Positions 22,015 to 26,683 of a stretch of 26,683 nt of DNA are shown here, in pieces; the first letter of the stretch is position 1; the number at the start of each line of letters is the position of its first letter. This DNA is from JAFAXD01 sp035472475 (GTDB taxonomy: Bacteria; Pseudomonadota; Alphaproteobacteria; Rhizobiales; Xanthobacteraceae), in assembly GCA_035472475.1 (NCBI GenBank), contig DATIPA010000097.1:1-26683 (forward strand), given 5' to 3'. The position numbers and the translations under genes were made by a program. The notes under the pieces are model-generated. The model was not told where the DNA came from. It did no database searches and was given only the letters and a program-made list of their open reading frames with translations.

Positions 22015-23934
22015 CTACCGACCCAACAAGTTGTGCAGCATTTCCGCGCCAAGGTCTTGCGGGTCCTTGCGTCCCGACTGCGTGGAGCCCGACGAAGAGG
22101 TCCTGCCTTTCTTGCTGCTGCTTTCCGGATCATCGAGAAGCGTGCTCAACCCCTGCCGGATCGTATCGAAAGCGCGGCCGCGCTGGTCCTGACCGAATAA
22201 ACCCTGCCCCAAGGCCCGCAACCTGGCGTAGGCGGCGTCCGGATTCTCCAGGATTTCTGCGATGTCGGGATAGATGCGCGGCTCGCTCCACGGGCCTTGA
22301 ATGACCACTGGGACGCCGAGACCGGCCACGTCGGTCGCGCCGCCTTGTCCCTGGAGGCTCATGACAAGTTTGGGGTCGAGCCTGAATTGCAGCGTCCGAT
22401 TTACAAGATCGGCGGAGCCGATACCGCTCACGCGCAGCAGCGGACTGGCAAGCTGCAGGTCTTCCGTATTGGCTTGACCGTCCTTGATGCGAAACAGCGC
22501 GGTGAATTGGGTAAAGTCGGTTTTTTCGGCCGGGGTCTGTTGCCAACCCGAGAGCGTCATCGCGGTCAGGGTGCGAACCATCTTCGCGACATTGATGCCG
22601 CGGACTTCGCCGTCCTCGACCAGAAAATCGATCGAGCCGTTGAGGGTGGAGATCGCTGCCCGCTGGTTTGCGCCGGTTGCGCGCAAGTCGAGCGCGGCGC
22701 GCATGCGCCCATCAAGCACATGGAAATCGGCGACGTCCGAGAGCAGCGGCAAGGCGCGCACGCCGTTAAGATCGAGGTGCGCGGTTGACGTCGGAGGCGA
22801 TCCCGACGCGTCCAGGCCCAACCGGCCTTCCGCGTGACCGCCATAGAATCCCGTCGTCGACAGAGCCACTTGCAGTCTTCCGCTGTGCAAGGTCGCCTGC
22901 ATGAGCAGGGGGGCCACGTGAAACGCGTTGATGCTGAGTTCGGAGGTTGATACGCGAATGTTTGCGTCAACGAAGTTCAGGCCTTGGAGGCGAACGTCCT
23001 GGTCGCTCCATTGCGCCCCTTGGGCGGCCGGCCGCACGGCAAGACCCGCGTCCGCCGCATTGCCCGGAGACGACGCGCCGGCGCGGCCGAGAACAACATC
23101 GAGACGCTTAAGATCGAAGTCGGCCTCGACCAGAGGCTTGCTGGTTAGATCCGCAGTTGCCCAGCCGTTGAAACGGTCCTGGCCGATCGTGCCGGTCAAT
23201 CCATTGATCGCCAACAGACCGGCCTTGAACCGGATGTTGGCGGCGCCCGTGATGGACTGCAACAGATCAGGCGCGTCAAATGCGAACTCGACGGGCACGC
23301 TTTGACCCGCGAAGCCATCCGCCAGCCCCGATGCCGTGAGTGACAGATGCACCGGATGATCATCCCAAAGGGCTCGCGCTTCGAGGCGGTCTTCCGAGCC
23401 CGCGATCGACGCCACAAGCTCGATGCCCTCGATTCGGCTCTCGACGGCGTTGGGTTGGCTTGCCAGCATAATCGCGCCGTCGGTGACAACGATGCGGTCG
23501 ATGGTCGGTCGCACCGAGACCGGCGTCGCGCTGTCGGCTGATCCTGCAGCGGGACGACCCACCGCTCGCAGCGTGCGCTCGCGCAGCAGATCCTGCCGCA
23601 GGACCGGATGTTTGAGCGCAATCTCGGTAACGTGAGGACGACTCGAGAAAGCGCTCAGGGGCTCCACGGACAGCGCAAAACTCTGCGCCGTGAAGCGATC
23701 TATCAGAGCCGCGTCGCCCGCGCGGCTCACGCGGACATTTTTGGCCACGAATGTTAGTTGCGGCCACAACGTCAGCTTCGCCTCGGAGGCGTCGAGGCGG
23801 TATCCGGTCGCAGCTTCAAGGCGGTTGCTGACGGCGCCGACTAGAAGGCCGGCCGGGACCCCCACGACGGCGGCGAGCGCTCCAGCGACGAGCCCCACGA
23901 TGAGCCCAATGGCGGCTATCTTGCGTGCCTTCAT
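22015..23934 (-). CDS. AsmA-family protein
   Basis: A 639-residue AsmA-like protein with one N-terminal membrane anchor (IGLIVGLVAGALAAVVGVPA, about residues 9-28) and a large periplasmic beta-rich region. The N-terminal domain shows ATGYRLDASEAKLTLWPQLT and the C-terminal AsmA domain shows GSIDFLVEDGEVRGINVAKM, LRVSGIGSADLVNRTLQFRL and VPVVIQGPWSEPRIYPDIAE. AsmA-like proteins, such as TamB, YhdP and YdbH, are linked to lipid movement and outer-membrane homeostasis. The role of this one is not known. GGAGGAG precedes the ATG. It sits between an RND pump gene (20 bases before) and its adaptor (3 bases after), which is unusual and suggests a joint job in the envelope. The tail is polar (SSSKKGRTSSSGSTQSGRK). 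Confidence 0.87.
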   Translation of the reverse strand: MKARKIAAIGLIVGLVAGALAAVVGVPAGLLVGAVSNRLEAATGYRLDASEAKLTLWPQLTFVAKNVRVSRAGDAALIDRFTAQSFALSVEPLSAFSSRPHVTEIALKHPVLRQDLLRERTLRAVGRPAAGSADSATPVSVRPTIDRIVVTDGAIMLASQPNAVESRIEGIELVASIAGSEDRLEARALWDDHPVHLSLTASGLADGFAGQSVPVEFAFDAPDLLQSITGAANIRFKAGLLAINGLTGTIGQDRFNGWATADLTSKPLVEADFDLKRLDVVLGRAGASSPGNAADAGLAVRPAAQGAQWSDQDVRLQGLNFVDANIRVSTSELSINAFHVAPLLMQATLHSGRLQVALSTTGFYGGHAEGRLGLDASGSPPTSTAHLDLNGVRALPLLSDVADFHVLDGRMRAALDLRATGANQRAAISTLNGSIDFLVEDGEVRGINVAKMVRTLTAMTLSGWQQTPAEKTDFTQFTALFRIKDGQANTEDLQLASPLLRVSGIGSADLVNRTLQFRLDPKLVMSLQGQGGATDVAGLGVPVVIQGPWSEPRIYPDIAEILENPDAAYARLRALGQGLFGQDQRGRAFDTIRQGLSTLLDDPESSSKKGRTSSSGSTQSGRKDPQDLGAEMLHNLLGR

Positions 23935-23954
23935 GGCGAGCTCCTCCGCGCGGC

Positions 23955-26683
23955 TTAGCCGGCGGCGGGTTTAGTGGACGAGCCTGACGACTGCTCGAGC
24001 GCTTCCTTGGAACTGATAAACCGCCGTCCGAACCTCCATGTGAAGCGGGCCGCGTCGTCCATGAAGGTGAACACGGCCGGGACAAACACCAGGGACAGCG
24101 CGGTCGAGAATAACAGCCCGCCGATAACCGCGATCGCCATGGGCGAGCGGAACTCGCCGCCCGCGCCGACGGCCAAAGCGCTCGGAAGCATGCCGGCCAC
24201 CATCGCAACGGTGGTCATGATGATCGGTCGCGCCCGCTTCTGACCCGCGTCGATAATTGCCGCATTGCGCTCCATCCCGCGGTGCAAGGACTCGATCGCA
24301 AAATCGACCAGCATGATCGCGTTCTTGGTGACGATGCCCATCAACATCAGGATGCCGATCCAGACCGGCGTCGTGAGCTGCTTGTCGGTCAGCAGCAATG
24401 CGATGATGGCTCCGCCAATCGACAGCGGCAGTGAGAACAGGATTGTGATCGGCTGCAAAAAACTCGCGAACAACAGCACGAGCACAGCGTAAACCATCAT
24501 CAGTCCCGCTCGCATCGCACTGGCGAAACCCGACGACAGTTCGTTCAAGCTCTCCGCATCGCCGGCTTGGCTCACGGTGATGCCTTTGGGAAGACCATGC
24601 ATCACCGGCAGGTCGTTGATTTCGCGCATGGCGTCGCCAAGCGCGGACAAACCCACCAGATCGGCAGTAATGGCGGCTTGGCGGTCACGATCGTAGCGGT
24701 CGATGCTGGTCGGGCCTTGATCGAGCTTGATGTCGGCGATCGACGCTAGCGGCACGCTGCCGCCGCGACCCATCGGGACACGCAGTTGTTCGATGATCTG
24801 CGGATCCGCGCGCGCGCGGCCGTCGAGCTGCACCCGAATCGGAACCTGCCGGTCGCCGGCGTCGAATTTGGCAAGCGCGGGGCCTACGTCACCGATGGTT
24901 GCGACCCGAATGGTCTCCGAAAGGCTCTCGGTCGATACGCCGAGCCGCGCCGAAAGGTCGGTACGCGGGTGAATGCGAAGCTCCGGCCGGTCGAGGGCAG
25001 TTTCCGCGATAACGTTGGCGATCAGTGGTATGAGCCGCATCTGGCGCGCAAGCTCATCCGCAACCCCTGCGACGACCACGCCGTCCGGGCCAGTTACGAC
25101 GAGCGATATGGCGCGCAGCCCGTTCTCGTCGACGAACCAGTAACGAATATCGGGAACGTCGTCGAGGTCGTGCCCGATGGCGAGCTCAAGTTCTTGCTGC
25201 GTAAGCGAGCGGTCGCCCTTTGGAGTGTAGTTGATGATGAGAGACGCGCGGCGAACCTCAGCCCCGCTGTTTGGCGACTTTCCGCCGTTGACAAAGACGC
25301 TTTTGACTTCCGGCCTGCTATGCAGCTTTGCGACAATGCCTTCGGTGACCTTTTCGGTATCCGTCAATTGCGATCCGGGCGGGAGTTCGACGGCCAACAG
25401 CGAACGTGCGCTGTCCTGTGCCGGCAGAAACCCTTTCGGCAGCAAATCGATGCTCCAGATCGACGCCGCAAACAGCACGAGACCGACCAAAATTGTGATC
25501 AATCGGTGGTTCACCGACCAGGTCACGAGCCGGGTGTAGGCCTGCAGTACGCGCCCAGGCTCCTTTTCCTCTTTGACGTCCGGCTTAAGGAAATACGCGG
25601 CCAGCATCGGTGTGACAAAACGCGCGGCCAGCAACGAAAAGAACACCTGCACCGAAACCGTGATGCCGAACTGCTTGAAAAACTGGCCGGCGATGCCCGA
25701 CATGAAGCTTGCGGGAGTGAAGATCGCGATGATGGTGAGGCTGATGGCGATGACGGCAAGCCCGATTTCGTCGGCGGCGTCGATGGCGGCTTGATATGGC
25801 GATTTTCCGGTGCGCATATGGCGCACGATGTTTTCGATCTCGACGATCGCGTCATCGACCAGGATGCCGGTGCTCAGCGTGATCGCGAGGAAGCTGACGA
25901 GATTGAGCGAGAACCCGAGCAGGTCCATGGCCCAGAAAGCGGGAAAGATCGACAACGGCAACGAGACGGCGGCAATGGCCGTTGCGCGCAGGTCGCGCAG
26001 GAATAGGAACACGACGATCACCGCCAGTGCGGCGCCTTCGAACAGGGTGTGGATCGCCGCCTCATAGTTGCCGTGGGTGAAGTCGACCGAGGTGTCGATC
26101 AGCTTGAGATCGAATTCTGGGTTCGCTTGCTTGAGCTCATCGATGCGCTTCTGCACCGCGGCCGCGACCACGACGTCGCTTGCGCCTTTCGAGCGCTTGA
26201 TTCCGAAGGCCACAATCGGCTCGCCGTCGAGCCGAGCGAAGGTACGCCGGTCAGCGATGGTATCAGTGACAATACCGAGGTCCTGCAGCCGGACCTCGCC
26301 CCCCATCGGTAGCGCAATCATTGTTTCTGCCAGTTCGTTGAGCGTGCGGGCTCCGCCGAGCGTGCGGATAGCTTCGTCGCGCCCGCCGATTTCCGCGCGG
26401 CCTCCGGCGAGGTCAACGTTGGTGCCGCGCAAGCGGCGGCTGACGTCGGCTGCGGTGAGGCCGACGGCCTGGAGCCGGTCCGGATCGAGCGAAACCAGAA
26501 TTTCGCGATCGGCGCCGCCAATGCGCTCCACCTGGGCCACGCCGCGCACGCCCTGCAGGGCACGCTTAACGACGTCATCGACAAAGTAGGAGAGCTGCTC
26601 GGGAGTCTTGCCGGGGGCGATTGCGGCATAGGTGACGATCGGCAATCCGACGACGTCAACGCGCTGGATCAGCGGTTCGTCGA
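23955..26683 (-). CDS. RND efflux transporter permease, 5' end outside window
   Basis: About 909 codons of an AcrB/HAE1-type inner-membrane pump. The frame is open to the right edge (the last visible codons read DEPLIQRVDVVGLPIVTYAA), so roughly 100-130 N-terminal residues are missing. The proton-relay pair is visible in TM4 as GILVDDAIVEIENI. Other marks include ALAVIVVFLFLRDLRATAIA, FTPASFMSGIAGQFFKQFG, LLPKGFLPAQDSARSLLAVE and the second-half IGILMLMGIVTKNAIMLVDF. RND pumps export drugs, solvents or lipids by proton antiport. The substrate is unknown. The stop is 20 bases before the AsmA start, and the membrane-fusion gene comes last, the reverse of the usual adaptor-first order. Confidence 0.93.
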   Translation of the reverse strand, partial: DEPLIQRVDVVGLPIVTYAAIAPGKTPEQLSYFVDDVVKRALQGVRGVAQVERIGGADREILVSLDPDRLQAVGLTAADVSRRLRGTNVDLAGGRAEIGGRDEAIRTLGGARTLNELAETMIALPMGGEVRLQDLGIVTDTIADRRTFARLDGEPIVAFGIKRSKGASDVVVAAAVQKRIDELKQANPEFDLKLIDTSVDFTHGNYEAAIHTLFEGAALAVIVVFLFLRDLRATAIAAVSLPLSIFPAFWAMDLLGFSLNLVSFLAITLSTGILVDDAIVEIENIVRHMRTGKSPYQAAIDAADEIGLAVIAISLTIIAIFTPASFMSGIAGQFFKQFGITVSVQVFFSLLAARFVTPMLAAYFLKPDVKEEKEPGRVLQAYTRLVTWSVNHRLITILVGLVLFAASIWSIDLLPKGFLPAQDSARSLLAVELPPGSQLTDTEKVTEGIVAKLHSRPEVKSVFVNGGKSPNSGAEVRRASLIINYTPKGDRSLTQQELELAIGHDLDDVPDIRYWFVDENGLRAISLVVTGPDGVVVAGVADELARQMRLIPLIANVIAETALDRPELRIHPRTDLSARLGVSTESLSETIRVATIGDVGPALAKFDAGDRQVPIRVQLDGRARADPQIIEQLRVPMGRGGSVPLASIADIKLDQGPTSIDRYDRDRQAAITADLVGLSALGDAMREINDLPVMHGLPKGITVSQAGDAESLNELSSGFASAMRAGLMMVYAVLVLLFASFLQPITILFSLPLSIGGAIIALLLTDKQLTTPVWIGILMLMGIVTKNAIMLVDFAIESLHRGMERNAAIIDAGQKRARPIIMTTVAMVAGMLPSALAVGAGGEFRSPMAIAVIGGLLFSTALSLVFVPAVFTFMDDAARFTWRFGRRFISSKEALEQSSGSSTKPAAG

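Noticed and set aside
24786..26006. A 406-codon plus-strand frame within the RND gene
   Set aside because: It is a shadow of the minus-strand RND frame, with Arg/Asp/Gln-rich composition and no known motif.

Overview
The window is high-GC DNA from an alphaproteobacterium. It is most likely from the Hyphomicrobiales (Rhizobiales), close to Bradyrhizobium, Rhodopseudomonas or Pseudolabrys. This rests on a SciP/DUF1153 gene with a CtrA-like box in front of it, a Rhodobacter-type phosphatidylethanolamine methyltransferase, Rhizobiales-style ClpP and small stress proteins, and the spread of branched-chain amino acid genes (ilvH-ilvC, with leuA a few kb away). No database search was possible, so placement is from recognition of protein families only.

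Layout. Positions 1-1335 hold the end of ilvH and all of ilvC. Positions 1339-3656 (minus) hold a two-gene osmoprotectant-type ABC importer whose permease and binding protein are fused. Positions 3732-6410 (plus) hold an NMT1/SsuABC-type importer in the order ATPase, permease, binding protein, followed by a Nudix protein (6426-7124). Positions 7158-8158 (minus) hold two small genes, one with an apparent frameshift in its signal peptide. Positions 8200-10067 hold leuA, preceded by a short leucine-rich leader peptide and mutually exclusive hairpins that look like a ribosome-dependent attenuator. Positions 10126-11660 (minus) hold a serine hydrolase and sciP. mnmA runs divergently from sciP with a CtrA-like box between them, then pmtA. 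A flavin-dependent alpha-hydroxy-acid oxidase (minus), a CAT-anticodon tRNA and a class III nucleotide cyclase follow.

From about 16.5 to 19.3 kb the window becomes accessory in character. It holds a Gly/Tyr-repeat secreted protein, a ClpP paralogue whose catalytic His is Arg, a downstream gene broken by a frameshift, a cold-shock protein and two small conserved-looking proteins. Two clear or likely terminators lie here. Positions 19695-21026 encode a secreted protein of unknown function. The right end (minus, 26683 to 21103) is a tight operon: an RND transporter (cut by the window edge), an AsmA-family protein, and a membrane-fusion protein that appears to lack the usual alpha-helical hairpin.

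The observations most worth checking are the ClpP lacking its catalytic His, the RND-AsmA-hairpinless adaptor operon, the leuA attenuator, the CtrA box at sciP, and two apparent frameshifts.
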